NCBI RefSeq assembly: GCF_003293745.1
Contig: NZ_PTLZ01000001.1
Coordinates: 310,001-374,000 of the forward strand
Direction of reading: 5' to 3'
DNA length: 64,000 nt
From: Herminiimonas fonticola
GTDB taxonomy: Bacteria > Pseudomonadota > Gammaproteobacteria > Burkholderiales > Burkholderiaceae_D
A model generated the notes under the pieces. The model did not search any database, was not told the origin of the DNA, and was given only the letters and a program-made list of their open reading frames with translations. The position numbers were made by a program, and so were the translations under genes. Every line of letters begins with the position of its first letter. Position 1 is the first letter of the stretch. Below, piece by piece: positions 17,432 to 25,288 of this stretch.

Positions 17432-18007
17432 TTAAAAACCAAAGCGTGCGCCCGCACCCATCAAGGTCGCAACACCTAATACAGCAAAAATCACAGCCGC
17501 AATCCGGTGCACGATTTTCACCGGCATCCGATTGGCAATCTTGTCGCCGAAATAAACTGCAGGCGCATTCGCCAGCATCATGCCGAATGTAGTGCCGGCT
17601 ACCACCCAAACAAATGAATGGTATTGCGCCGCCAGTGCGACAGTCGCTATTTGCGTTTTGTCGCCCATCTCCGCCAGAAAGAAGGCAATCAGTGTGGTCA
17701 TGAAGACGCCGTACTTTGCGAGCTTGGTATCGCCTTCATCGAGTTTGTCCGGTATCAGTACCCAGCCAGCCATCAACAGGAAGGAAATGCCGAGCACCCA
17801 ACGCAAAGTTTCCGGTCCGAGCACGGTCGTGATCCAGGTGCCGATAGCCGCTGCGAATGCGTGATTGGCAATCGTCGCGACCAGAATGGCGAGCACGATG
17901 GGCAAAGGACGGCGAAATTTTGCTGCGAGGAGAAAAGCGAGTAGTTGCGTTTTGTCGCCGATTTCAGCGAGGGCAACGATGCCGGTAGAGACGAAGAATG
18001 CTTCCAT
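17432..18007 (-). CDS. GDT1/TMEM165 (UPF0016) family manganese exporter
   Basis: A 191-residue membrane protein with two homologous halves, each carrying the family signature E-x-G-D-K-T: EIGDKTQ (about residue 15) and EMGDKTQ (about 117), within six to seven hydrophobic segments. Bacterial members export Mn2+. The start is the ATG at 18007, giving MEAFFVSTG as in homologues; the frame is open to 18121, but that would run through the riboswitch. The yybP-ykoY element just upstream supports manganese as substrate. It is convergent with the nitronate monooxygenase gene. Confidence 0.92.
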   Translation of the reverse strand: MEAFFVSTGIVALAEIGDKTQLLAFLLAAKFRRPLPIVLAILVATIANHAFAAAIGTWITTVLGPETLRWVLGISFLLMAGWVLIPDKLDEGDTKLAKYGVFMTTLIAFFLAEMGDKTQIATVALAAQYHSFVWVVAGTTFGMMLANAPAVYFGDKIANRMPVKIVHRIAAVIFAVLGVATLMGAGARFGF

Positions 18008-18075
18008 TGTGGGGGTAAACTTTCGGGGCCGGATGATAACCAAAGCACAAACAGCGACCCCGGCCCATGCGGTCG

Positions 18076-18196
18076 TCATTTGAGCTATGGTCTCGCCAAA
18101 TCTTTCGATTATCTGCACCATGGCCTGCGGGCCAAGAGTGTTGATGCAGATTCCTTAGTTGACTAAGGCCGGCTACTCCCCAACGTTCGAGGCGAA
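18076..18196 (-). promoter_or_regulatory. yybP-ykoY manganese riboswitch
   Basis: On the minus strand the leader contains the hallmark GGGGAGTAGCC (18171-18181). It is followed by a small hairpin CCTTAGT/ACTAAGG, then ATCAACAC, a GC-rich hairpin, and the conserved GGCGAGACC (18089-18097). These elements occur in the order and spacing of the yybP-ykoY aptamer, which senses Mn2+ and controls manganese exporters. The downstream gene is of exactly such a family. A GGGCCGG/CCGGCCC pairing between the aptamer and the start codon could form the expression platform. Confidence 0.87.
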
Positions 18197-18323
18197 TGAT
18201 AGCAGAGCTCGCCGGGTTTTGCTTGCAGTGTGTTTTTGTTGGCAGGGAATTATTGCTGTTTATTTAATTTAAAACGCAGAGCACAGTCGCGCTTTCAGTT
18301 TGCGCTAACTTGCGACTGGCGGA

Positions 18324-19115
18324 TTAATCAGTCAATCGCACATCAGGTGATGCAGCGGAGCGGCTGCCAGGGACGGCTTGATTGCTGTTGCCGTGATAAG
18401 CGAATGCGACGGAAGTCTTGACGGCGGGCGTCGCGTTCACACCGGCTGCGTGAAACAGTCGGCTATGAAAAAACACGACGTCGCCCTGCTGCAGTTCGAC
18501 CGCTTTCCCTTGCGCGAATATCGCCTGATTGGCTGGATGTTCAGGCCGTAAAAAATCCAGTTCATCGAGCTGTTCAGGTGCGATGTGCAAACGATGTGAG
18601 CCGGGGATGAATTTCAAGCCGCCGTTGTCTGGTGTCTCATCACCCAATGCCAACCACACGCAAATCAGATCAGGTTGCGTGAAAGACCAGTAGCGAATGT
18701 CGCGATGCCATCCGGTTGCGGTGCCGTATTGTGGATGTTTGGTCATCACGCAGTTGTGGTGCGCCAGTGTCAGGCAAACCGGTTCATCGAATAATTGGCG
18801 CAGCTTGGAAACCACGCGCGCATCTTCGGCCCAATCGTGAAAACATGCATCACGATCGTAAGCACCGCGCAAACGACGTACGGTTCGGCCGCCTTCGGCT
18901 TCCAGTGAAGCAGGCGCGCCCGCATAACCGAGTTCGGCTTCGTATTCCAGCGGTGGCAACGCAGCTTGCAGTTGTAAGGCCGCAACCGCGAGCATGTGTT
19001 CGCACGCTGCAGGCCCCAGCATTGCGCGGAAAACCAGATAACCGTCTTTCTCGAACTGCGTGATCTGTTCGTGCGAAAGTGCGTGCGCCATTGTCCTAGT
19101 GTTTGCCTTGCTCAT
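18324..19115 (-). CDS. PhyH-family Fe(II)/2-oxoglutarate dioxygenase
   Basis: A 263-residue phytanoyl-CoA dioxygenase-family protein. The iron-binding HxD is in GWHRDIRYW (about residue 137), and the distal His is in FHSRLFHAAG (about 218) followed by the 2-oxoglutarate-binding basic residue region VKTS. N-terminal signatures are FEKDGYLVF (about 22-30). The substrate cannot be told; members hydroxylate amino acids, osmolytes or lipids. An alternative start is the ATG at 19091, preceded by AGGA. It is downstream of, and on the same strand as, the cupin gene. Confidence 0.85.
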   Translation of the reverse strand: MSKANTRTMAHALSHEQITQFEKDGYLVFRAMLGPAACEHMLAVAALQLQAALPPLEYEAELGYAGAPASLEAEGGRTVRRLRGAYDRDACFHDWAEDARVVSKLRQLFDEPVCLTLAHHNCVMTKHPQYGTATGWHRDIRYWSFTQPDLICVWLALGDETPDNGGLKFIPGSHRLHIAPEQLDELDFLRPEHPANQAIFAQGKAVELQQGDVVFFHSRLFHAAGVNATPAVKTSVAFAYHGNSNQAVPGSRSAASPDVRLTD

Positions 19116-19209
19116 CTTGAGTGCTGTTGTGGTTTTAAGTCGATTCCAAGCTTGTCAGTGTAGCGCCAGTTCATGCTACTTGCTGGTCGGATTCGTGAGG
19201 AGATGGACT

Positions 19210-19674
19210 TTACTCGCCGGCGGCCTGGAAATTGTGGCCGGCAGCTTTCCATTTGTCGACGTGCCATTTCCAGTTGATGCGGCCAGTCAGATTGCCTTCA
19301 TCGTCCAAACCTTCTACTGGCCCGTGGAATACGGCGAACATCACAGCACCGTTCGGACTAACCGGCTGATGCACCGCGCCATCGCTTTCCCACAGATAGC
19401 AGCCGGTTTCAAATGGGCGTTCCGGTTCATCGCGATAGTGGAATCCACCTTCCAGCATATAGCCTTCGACGGCGCCAACGTGGCGATGGATAGGTGCCGC
19501 CGCGCCTGCGTCAAATTTGATCAGCAGGGTAAAGCGGCCGGTGACGGCGTCTGCATGCAGCAATTTGAAATGCGCGCCTGGCATTGCCCACGGCAACCAA
19601 TCCATATTTTGCGGATGGCAGGTATACAGGGTGCCGATCTGGGTTGGCGGCTGTTTCGTTTCTGATTTGTTCAT
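19210..19674 (-). CDS. Cupin-domain protein (ChrR/acetylacetone-cleaving type)
   Basis: A 154-residue single-domain cupin from the ATG at 19674; the open frame upstream to 19734 adds 20 residues without similarity and neither start has a good ribosome binding site. The first cupin motif is PIHRHVGAVEGYMLEGG with two His and a Glu as metal ligands. The second is GAVHQP. The middle contains WLPWAMPG, as in anti-sigma ChrR cupins and 2,4'-dihydroxyacetophenone-type dioxygenases. It lies 94 bases upstream of the PhyH gene on the same strand. The function is uncertain. Confidence 0.75.
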   Translation of the reverse strand: MNKSETKQPPTQIGTLYTCHPQNMDWLPWAMPGAHFKLLHADAVTGRFTLLIKFDAGAAAPIHRHVGAVEGYMLEGGFHYRDEPERPFETGCYLWESDGAVHQPVSPNGAVMFAVFHGPVEGLDDEGNLTGRINWKWHVDKWKAAGHNFQAAGE

Positions 19675-19757
19675 CGTGTTATTTGCTGTTGCTTGATCAA
19701 GCTGTTTATCGTGCGCATGCCACTGTTGCGGCATGTAGTTGTATCTGTTCGGCCCAG

Positions 19758-19786
19758 TTTAGGCGCGAATCACATTTACGTATAAT
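19758..19786 (+). promoter_or_regulatory. Sigma-70-like promoter of the zinc-ribbon/glutaredoxin gene
   Basis: A perfect -10 TATAAT (19781-19786) lies 28 bases before the ATG at 19815. A weak -35 TTTAGG is 17 bases upstream. The -10 box supports the start at 19815 over the in-frame ATG at 19785, which overlaps the -10 box itself. Confidence 0.6.
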
Positions 19787-19814
19787 GAAAAAATTCGAAC
19801 TCACTCATTCCACC

Positions 19815-20339
19815 ATGACGCGCATCTGCCCGAAGTGTTCCTACGTTCGTAAACCGACCGATGAAGCGCCGGAATGGCAATGCCCATCTTGCCAGGTCGC
19901 CTATATCAAGGCATCCGGCGAGCCGGTATCCGCCAATTACGGTCGCTACAGCGCATCGGCTGCAAAAGACAAATCATCGTCCGGCGCGCTCAAGTGGGTA
20001 GTCATACTTGCCGTATTCGGGGCGGGTCTCTACTTCAGCAAGCCGTTCTGGTCTGGCAAGCCGACATCAACAGTCGCGGTAGCCAATGCCGCGCAGCCGG
20101 AAGTGACATTGTATGCCACTGAGTGGTGCGGCTATTGTGCAGCCACGCGTCAGTTGTTTGAGGCGAACGGAATTGCATATACCGAACTCGATATTGAAAA
20201 ATCCAGCGCCGGTTACGAAGGCCACAAAAAGCTGAATGGCAATGGCGTACCTTTGATCGTTATTGGTGACAAGGTCATACGTGGTTACAGCGAAGGCGAA
20301 ATACGTTCGAGCCTGCAGCCATGGTTCAATAAAACCTGA
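19815..20339 (+). CDS. Zinc-ribbon, membrane-anchored glutaredoxin-like protein
   Basis: A 174-residue protein. The N-terminal zinc ribbon has CPKC (5-8) and CPSC (about 24-27). One membrane helix follows (about 58-76), then a glutaredoxin/thioredoxin-fold domain with active site CGYC (about 106-109), the cis-Pro segment GVPLIVIGDKVIRGY and a DUF4124-free C-terminus. The topology (ribbon inside, glutaredoxin outside) is inferred. It probably handles disulfides in the periplasm. The arrangement of a zinc ribbon tied to a glutaredoxin by one helix occurs in beta-proteobacteria but is poorly characterised. It is followed after 66 bases by an aldo/keto reductase gene. Confidence 0.82.
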   Translation: MTRICPKCSYVRKPTDEAPEWQCPSCQVAYIKASGEPVSANYGRYSASAAKDKSSSGALKWVVILAVFGAGLYFSKPFWSGKPTSTVAVANAAQPEVTLYATEWCGYCAATRQLFEANGIAYTELDIEKSSAGYEGHKKLNGNGVPLIVIGDKVIRGYSEGEIRSSLQPWFNKT

Positions 20340-20405
20340 TTCAGGCCATCATTCAGCACTTCAGGACGAGCGCTTTGGTACCGCCTGAAAAACATAAAGA
20401 TAGCT

Positions 20406-21239
20406 ATGCGTAAAACTAAACTTCCTTCTGGCGAATCCATCCCGGTACTCGGTCAGGGCACCTGGTATATGGGCGATGAGCCGCGTCGCCGTGCTGAAGA
20501 AATTGCCACGCTGCGCCTGGGCCTCGATCTCGGCATGAGCCTGATCGATACCGCAGAAATGTATGGTGATGGCGCATCCGAAAAATTAGTCGGTGAAGCC
20601 ATTGCCGGTCGTCGCGATGAAGTTTTTCTGGTCAGCAAAGTATTGCCCGGCAATGCATCGCGCAGCGGCACGATTGCAGCATGCGAGCGTAGTCTGAAAC
20701 GAATGGGCACGGATCGTATCGATCTGTACTTGTTGCATTGGCGCGGCCACACGCCGTTTGCCGAAACCATCGCTGCCTTTGAAGCATTGCAGGATGCAGG
20801 AAAAATCCGTCATTGGGGTGTCAGCAATATGGATGTCGACGACATGCGCGAAATCGCACGCGCATCCGGCGGCGATGCAATTTCTACCAATCAGGTGCTG
20901 TACAACCTGACGCGCCGCGGCATTGAATACGATCTGTTGCCGCAAGCGCAAGCCCGAGGATTGCCCTTGATGGCGTATTCGCCTATAGAGCAGGGACGCT
21001 TGACCGAATATCCGGAAGTCGAAGAGATTGCAGACAAGCATGGCGTCACACCTGCGCAGATTGCACTCGCCTGGGTATTGCGGCAGCAAGGTGTGATTGC
21101 GATTCCAAAGGCATCGACGCTCAGCCATGTGCAAGAGAATCGCGCTGCGCTGGAAGTCAAATTGACGGCGGAAGATCTGGCGGAACTGGATGAAGTCTTC
21201 CCGCCGCCAACTGGACCGGAATCGCTGGAAATGCTTTGA
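20406..21239 (+). CDS. Aldo/keto reductase
   Basis: A 277-residue NADPH-dependent aldo/keto reductase. The catalytic tetrad is visible as Asp in SLIDTAEMYG (about 46), the Tyr in the same motif (about 51), Lys in VSKVLPGN (about 77) and His in YLLHWRGH (about 110). GVSNMDV (about 139) and the cofactor motif IPKAS (about 235) are intact. It resembles the YeaE/MorB group. The physiological substrate is unknown. It may be cotranscribed with the glutaredoxin-like gene. Confidence 0.9.
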   Translation: MRKTKLPSGESIPVLGQGTWYMGDEPRRRAEEIATLRLGLDLGMSLIDTAEMYGDGASEKLVGEAIAGRRDEVFLVSKVLPGNASRSGTIAACERSLKRMGTDRIDLYLLHWRGHTPFAETIAAFEALQDAGKIRHWGVSNMDVDDMREIARASGGDAISTNQVLYNLTRRGIEYDLLPQAQARGLPLMAYSPIEQGRLTEYPEVEEIADKHGVTPAQIALAWVLRQQGVIAIPKASTLSHVQENRAALEVKLTAEDLAELDEVFPPPTGPESLEML

Positions 21240-21245
21240 TTGCAA

Positions 21246-21271
21246 GTTAGAGATTGCCTGCAATCTCTAAC
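21246..21271. repeat. Perfect 12-bp inverted repeat in convergent gap
   Basis: GTTAGAGATTGC and its exact complement are separated by two bases, 7 bases after the stop of the aldo/keto reductase gene and before the convergent IMPACT gene. There is no following T run. It probably acts as an mRNA-end hairpin. A second perfect repeat (GCTGGCTGATCG, 3-base loop, 21289-21315) follows inside the 3' end of the IMPACT gene. Confidence 0.6.
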
Positions 21272-21281
21272 CTGTAGAACG

Positions 21282-21878
21282 CTAATTCGCTGGCTGATCG
21301 CTGCGATCAGCCAGCGCACCGCGCAACAAATCAAACGCCTGCCTTGTAAACGCATCTGCCTGACTGCATTTCATTTTCAACAGCAGCGTCACGGCATCGT
21401 CGTATTGCGCATCCAGCACGCTGACTTCGTATTGTTCGCACAATCGACGCAATGTCGACTCATCGGCAAACTGCAGTACAAAGCGTCGCTCGCACATCGC
21501 TTCCACCGGCACCAGTTCCGCTGTTTTGATCGTCTCTGAAATGGCTTGTCCATACGCACGGGTCAAGCCGCCAGCACCCAGTTTCGTCCCGCCCCAGTAA
21601 CGCACGACTACCGCCAGCACATTGAAGACATCCTTGTGTACCAGTACGTTATACATGGGGCGCGCCGCCGTGCCGGATGGCTCGCCATCATCGTCCAGGC
21701 CGGAGTCACCATCGCATATCAGTACCCAGCAAAAATGCACAGCGTTCGGATGCTGCGCGCGCAACTGCGACAAAATCGCACGCGCCTCGGCACGTGTCGT
21801 CAGCGGATACAACAAGCCTATGAAGCGGCTCTTCTTGATCTCGATTTCAGTGGTGGCAGGTGCTGCGAGTTGATACAT
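21282..21878 (-). CDS. yigZ: IMPACT/YigZ family protein
   Basis: A 198-residue protein of the UPF0029/YigZ family. The N-terminal domain contains the signature KKSRFIGLLYP (about 14-24), followed by DGEPSGTAARPMYNVL (about 66-81) and VVVRYWGGTKLGAGGLTRAY (about 90-109). The C-terminal ferredoxin-like domain (about 135-195) is complete. Eukaryotic relatives regulate translation; E. coli YigZ has a nucleic-acid-binding fold, and the exact role in bacteria is unsettled. It is convergent with the aldo/keto reductase gene. Confidence 0.92.
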   Translation of the reverse strand: MYQLAAPATTEIEIKKSRFIGLLYPLTTRAEARAILSQLRAQHPNAVHFCWVLICDGDSGLDDDGEPSGTAARPMYNVLVHKDVFNVLAVVVRYWGGTKLGAGGLTRAYGQAISETIKTAELVPVEAMCERRFVLQFADESTLRRLCEQYEVSVLDAQYDDAVTLLLKMKCSQADAFTRQAFDLLRGALADRSDQPAN

Positions 21879-21927
21879 GTGTGCAGATACGTGAAGAAAG
21901 AAAATTATTCTGAAGCTACAGTCTTCT

Positions 21928-22569
21928 TTACCAGCGCAATACGCGCGGTCCGATCAGTGCACCTATGCCAGTCGGGATCAGGATGCCGATCAGATACCAG
22001 AAACCTATGAAGGGCGCGTCGATTTCCGGGCAGTGGAATGAATATACCAAAGTCGCTGCTGCGCCAGCGGCAAAGCCGGCACCAGCGCCAGCGAGGCGCA
22101 AGCGTGTAGGTGCCAGCTCGCGCATCACTTTCAGGACGGCGGCAAAAATCGGCAGCGACAGGATTGCGATCAGCCATGAACAATAGTGCCAGGTGTCGCC
22201 CCAGAACAGTGGGGCGCGTTCTTCCGGTGCAGCGTTCATTAATGAGGTCGCAGCTACCAACCATATCAATACGATAGGTGCTGCGATCAGCGCTGGCAAC
22301 ATCGCAGTACGCAGCCCTGGTGTCGAAAGACGAGTGACGGCAATCCACCCTGTGGCCGCAAGTGCAAGGACAAATGCCATCTTGATCCAGAACGCCGGCA
22401 ACATCGCGAGCTCCGTCATATTCGGACGCAAACCTAAAGTCGTCATCATGATGGCTATGCTCGCCAGCACGCCTAAGGCAATAAGCAGCGCGAAGCGACG
22501 TACCGGTATCTTCGGTGCGGCAACGTCCGGCCCGCTGGCCAGCATATTGATCAAGTCATCTGTTTTCAT
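21928..22569 (-). CDS. nrsF: NrsF-type (DUF1109) anti-sigma factor
   Basis: A 213-residue protein with six predicted membrane helices and an N-terminal cytoplasmic stretch [11 protein letters not shown] typical of the NrsF/DUF1109 family, the membrane anti-sigma factors of SigF-type ECF sigma factors. Conserved features include two Cys-containing loops: the C in HYCSW (about 129) and the C in FHCPE (about 179), which in Caulobacter NrsF are needed for sensing oxidising or metal stress. Its start overlaps the stop of the sigma factor gene (ATGA), fitting a cognate pair. Confidence 0.9.
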   Translation of the reverse strand: MKTDDLINMLASGPDVAAPKIPVRRFALLIALGVLASIAIMMTTLGLRPNMTELAMLPAFWIKMAFVLALAATGWIAVTRLSTPGLRTAMLPALIAAPIVLIWLVAATSLMNAAPEERAPLFWGDTWHYCSWLIAILSLPIFAAVLKVMRELAPTRLRLAGAGAGFAAGAAATLVYSFHCPEIDAPFIGFWYLIGILIPTGIGALIGPRVLRW

Positions 22570-23156
22570 GATTCATCTCTTAATTTTGCTGCCAGTGTTT
22601 TCAAGCCGCGATGTACCGCGACCTTGACTGAGGCCTCGGATATTTTCAAGGCTAGCGCTGTTTCGCGCACCGACCAGCCATCTACCTTGGTATGCATGAT
22701 GGCGGCGCGTTGCTGTTCTGGCAGCAGTTCCAGTAATGTCGCCAGGTCACGTTGTGCTTCGTTTGCGTCAGCATCAGCCGTAGAAAACAATTCATTTTCA
22801 TCGTCTAGGGGACCGTTGTGCATCTCGCGTCTGGCGTGTCTGCGCAGCCAATCGATCAGTTTGTACTTCGCTATCGCATACAACCAGGCGGTCAACGGTG
22901 CGCTAGGGTCATACGTCATGCGCTGGTTATGAATCGCCAGCAGCGACTCTTGCAGCAAGTCTTCCACTTCATCCGGCCAGCGGCTCAGACGACGGCGCAG
23001 GAAGGCGCGCAAATGCGTGGCGCTGGCCTGCAAAAAATCGCGATATGCGGCTTCATCGCCAGCCAGCCCTTGCACCAGCAAGGCATGCAGGCGCAACTCA
23101 ATCAATTCATTGCGCGCATTGCCATTCGGCTCATCTCTATTGGGTATTCGTTGCAT
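22566..23156 (-). CDS. sigF: SigF-type ECF RNA polymerase sigma factor
   Basis: A 196-residue ECF sigma factor. Region 2 (about 45-115) includes the -10-binding core [19 protein letters not shown] and [17 protein letters not shown]. Region 4 (about 135-190) includes [19 protein letters not shown] (core QRAAI) and the helix-turn-helix [14 protein letters not shown]. There is no extra C-terminal domain. It is translationally coupled to nrsF and divergent from a cytochrome b/molybdoenzyme operon preceded by a SigF-type promoter. In Caulobacter the same sigma/anti-sigma pair answers chromate, cadmium and peroxide stress. A similar signal is likely here but inferred. Confidence 0.9.
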   Translation of the reverse strand: MQRIPNRDEPNGNARNELIELRLHALLVQGLAGDEAAYRDFLQASATHLRAFLRRRLSRWPDEVEDLLQESLLAIHNQRMTYDPSAPLTAWLYAIAKYKLIDWLRRHARREMHNGPLDDENELFSTADADANEAQRDLATLLELLPEQQRAAIMHTKVDGWSVRETALALKISEASVKVAVHRGLKTLAAKLRDES

Positions 23157-23223
23157 CTATGCCTTAGGTGACACGGTTTGCAAAATAAATTTCTGTGGCT
23201 TTGAAATTATTTTCACTTTTCTT

Positions 23224-23249
23224 GTAACCAAATTCCATCTGCTTGCGAA
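23224..23249 (+). promoter_or_regulatory. SigF-type ECF promoter (GTAACC-N16-CGAA)
   Basis: GTAACC at 23224-23229 and CGAA at 23246-23249 are separated by exactly 16 bases. This matches the SigF promoter consensus I recall from Caulobacter. It sits in the divergent gap beside sigF itself and points at the cytochrome b/molybdoenzyme operon, 180 bases before its start. Confidence 0.7.
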
Positions 23250-23285
23250 TTATCTTGTACCTCACTTAATGAAACCCATCGCAAC

Positions 23286-23429
23286 ATGAAATCACTTGCA
23301 TACACAAAGCTGTTCTCAGTCGCGCCGCCATCGTATGCCCTTAATGCCTGGCAAGTCAAAAGTGGTTGTCCCGGCGCTGGCCGAACTTTACACCAGCAAG
23401 AGCGTGCGATTCAAAAACGGGGGATGTGA
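23286..23429 (+). CDS. Possible 47-residue leader ORF overlapping the cytochrome b start
   Basis: An ATG at 23286 opens a 48-codon frame whose TGA overlaps the ATG of the cytochrome b gene (TGATG). It lies downstream of the SigF-type promoter. The peptide starts MKSLAYTKLF, has one Cys and is basic at the end. There is no convincing ribosome binding site and no recognised family, so this may be chance; the exact stop/start overlap is the only support. Confidence 0.25.
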   Translation: MKSLAYTKLFSVAPPSYALNAWQVKSGCPGAGRTLHQQERAIQKRGM

Positions 23430-24028
23430 TGCATACCGGTAAAAATCTCATTATTCATCCGGGCTGGCTGCGCGTCACTCATTGGATTAATGCATTCGCC
23501 GTGCTGTTACTGGTGAGCAGCGGCTGGCGTATTTACAACGCGTCGCCTTTCTTCCCGTTTTCGATTCCATCGAATCTGACCCTGGGTGGCTGGCTGGGCG
23601 GGGCCTTGCAATGGCACTTCTTTGCGATGTGGTTGCTGTTGATTAATGGCATCGTTTATTTGCTGATCAATGTTCTCTCCGGCCGCTTGCATCGGCAGTT
23701 TTTTCCGATTTCTCCCAAAGCATTCTTGCTGGATATGGCGGCTGCACTGAAAGGCAAGCTGGCGCACGCCGATCCACGCAAGTACAACACGGTGCAACGC
23801 GTCGCCTACCTGTTTGTCATGTTCGACATTGTGTTGATCGTGTTGTCGGGGCTGGTGTTGTGGAAGTCGGTGCAGTTTCCGCTATTGCGTGAATTGATGG
23901 GTGGTTATGAAGCGGCGCGGCGCGTACATTTTTTTGCGATGGCAGCCCTCGTTGGTTTCGTCGCTGTGCATCTGGTGATGGTTGCTTTGGTGCCGCGCAC
24001 CTTGCTCGCGATGATACGTGGCCGATGA
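23429..24028 (+). CDS. Cytochrome b561-type membrane subunit
   Basis: A 199-residue integral membrane protein with four helices of the cytochrome b561/thiosulfate reductase type. Haem-ligand candidates are the His in GWLRVTHWINA (about 17), HFFAM (about 61), RVHFFAM (about 170) and VHLVMV (about 185). The ATG at 23429 follows GGGGG; the frame upstream to 23366 lacks similarity. It is followed after 31 bases by a Tat-exported molybdoenzyme gene, for which it should be the quinone-linked electron donor or acceptor, analogous in role to MsrQ. Confidence 0.88.
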   Translation: MHTGKNLIIHPGWLRVTHWINAFAVLLLVSSGWRIYNASPFFPFSIPSNLTLGGWLGGALQWHFFAMWLLLINGIVYLLINVLSGRLHRQFFPISPKAFLLDMAAALKGKLAHADPRKYNTVQRVAYLFVMFDIVLIVLSGLVLWKSVQFPLLRELMGGYEAARRVHFFAMAALVGFVAVHLVMVALVPRTLLAMIRGR

Positions 24029-24059
24029 AAAAGTTGAAGCAGCGTAAAGGACAGCAAAC

Positions 24060-24833
24060 ATGATCAAGAAAAAAATTGCCATGCCGGGCGATAGCGTCGC
24101 GATATTGAACGATGCAATACGCAATATCAGTCAGCCATCGCGTCGTATCTTTCTGCAACGCAGCCTGACATTGGGCGGCCTGTCCTTGCTGACGGGCTGT
24201 TCGGTTAGCGACAACAGCAGCATTGAGGCAGCGTTGATGAAAGTGTCAAAGTTGAACGACAAGGCGCAAGCGTTGTTGTTTGATCCGAATCGTCTGGCAC
24301 CGACTTATCCGGATTCGATGATCACGCGACCTTTCCCTTTCAATGCGTTTTATGGCGAAGACGAAGTGCAGGAAGTTGATGGCAATGCGTGGCGACTTGA
24401 GTTGAGTGGTCTGGTAATGGATAAAAAACCGTGGTCCCTGGCGCAACTGCGCAATCTGCCGCAGACCGATCAAGTCACACGCCATATTTGCGTCGAAGGC
24501 TGGAGCGCAATCGGCAAGTGGGGCGGTGTGCCGTTTTCGCATTTCCTCAAACGCATAGGCGCGGATTTGAGCGCGAAGTATGTCGGCTTCAAATGCGCCG
24601 ATGACTATTACACCAGCATAGACATGGCGACCGCTTTACATCCGCAAACGCTGATGGCGCTGACGTATGACGGTGAAGAATTGCCGCCCAAGTATGGCTA
24701 CCCGATGAAGTTGCGCATGCCGACCAAGCTAGGCTACAAGAATCCGAAACATATACAAGCGATGTTCGTCACAAATACCTACCCCGGCGGTTATTGGGAA
24801 GACCAGGGGTACAACTGGTTCGGCGGCAGCTGA
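24060..24833 (+). CDS. Tat-exported sulfite-oxidase-family molybdopterin oxidoreductase
   Basis: A 257-residue periplasmic molybdoenzyme. The N-terminus carries a twin-arginine signal SRRIFLQ (about 24-30) followed by a hydrophobic stretch ending LLTGC, so it may also be lipid-modified. The catalytic domain (about 80-255) has the molybdenum-ligand Cys in HICVEGWSAIGKWGG (Cys about 143) and the C-terminal GYWEDQGYNWF. It lacks the sulfite oxidase dimerisation domain, like MsrP/YedY. The partner cytochrome b is immediately upstream. A role in repairing oxidised periplasmic proteins or reducing an S- or N-oxide under SigF stress is plausible; the substrate is unknown. Confidence 0.88.
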   Translation: MIKKKIAMPGDSVAILNDAIRNISQPSRRIFLQRSLTLGGLSLLTGCSVSDNSSIEAALMKVSKLNDKAQALLFDPNRLAPTYPDSMITRPFPFNAFYGEDEVQEVDGNAWRLELSGLVMDKKPWSLAQLRNLPQTDQVTRHICVEGWSAIGKWGGVPFSHFLKRIGADLSAKYVGFKCADDYYTSIDMATALHPQTLMALTYDGEELPPKYGYPMKLRMPTKLGYKNPKHIQAMFVTNTYPGGYWEDQGYNWFGGS

Positions 24834-24918
24834 CCACTATGCAGCGCAGTTGCCCTGAAGTTTCAAGGAGTAGTCATTCCCCGCAGTTCTTTTTTAATTT
24901 AATCAAAGGAAATACATC

Positions 24919-25197
24919 ATGAAAACAATCACTACCGCAATTCTCTCCGCTTGCCTGTTGATGTCCGGTGCGGCTTTCGCCCAAGACGCAATGAAGAAAG
25001 ACGGCATGGCAAACGACAGCATGTCCAAGGATGCAATGAAGAAGGATCACATGGGCAAGGATGGCATGAAAAAAGATGGAATGAAAAAAGACAGCATGTC
25101 GAAAGATGCGATGAAAAAAGATCACATGGCAAAAGACGGCATGAAGAAGGACAGCATGGGAAAAGATGCCATGTCTAAAGATGAAATGAAGAAATAA
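24919..25197 (+). CDS. Secreted MxKDx pentapeptide-repeat protein
   Basis: A 92-residue protein with a signal peptide (about 1-22, ending AFA). The mature part consists almost wholly of a five-residue repeat of the form M-x-K-D-x, about 13 copies (for example MKKDG, MSKDA, MGKDG). It is very rich in Met, Lys and Asp with no Cys. This matches the pentapeptide MXKDX family found in proteobacteria. Methionine- and aspartate-rich character suggests metal binding or methionine-based oxidant scavenging, which fits the SigF neighbourhood; both are inference. It has its own ribosome binding site (AAAGGAAA) 85 bases after the molybdoenzyme gene and is followed by a terminator. Confidence 0.85.
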   Translation: MKTITTAILSACLLMSGAAFAQDAMKKDGMANDSMSKDAMKKDHMGKDGMKKDGMKKDSMSKDAMKKDHMAKDGMKKDSMGKDAMSKDEMKK

Positions 25198-25202
25198 TGA
25201 TG

Positions 25203-25240
25203 AAAAAAGCCTGCATCAATTTTCTATCGATGCAGGCTTT
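25203..25240 (+). terminator. Rho-independent terminator
   Basis: GCCTGCATC/GATGCAGGC with an 11-base loop, preceded by A6 and followed by TTT. It follows the MxKDx gene and faces ettA. Confidence 0.8.
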
Positions 25241-25288
25241 GCGATTCTTCAAGTGGATGCGATGTAACGGCTATCGTGTATCGATGGC

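Noticed and set aside
18008-18121. N-terminal extension of the manganese exporter to 18121
   Set aside because: It would translate through the riboswitch aptamer, and homologues begin at MEAFF-like residues.
25000-25190. Regular 15-base-like repeats reminiscent of a CRISPR or minisatellite
   Set aside because: They are the codons of the MxKDx protein repeats, in frame and degenerate at third positions, without spacers.
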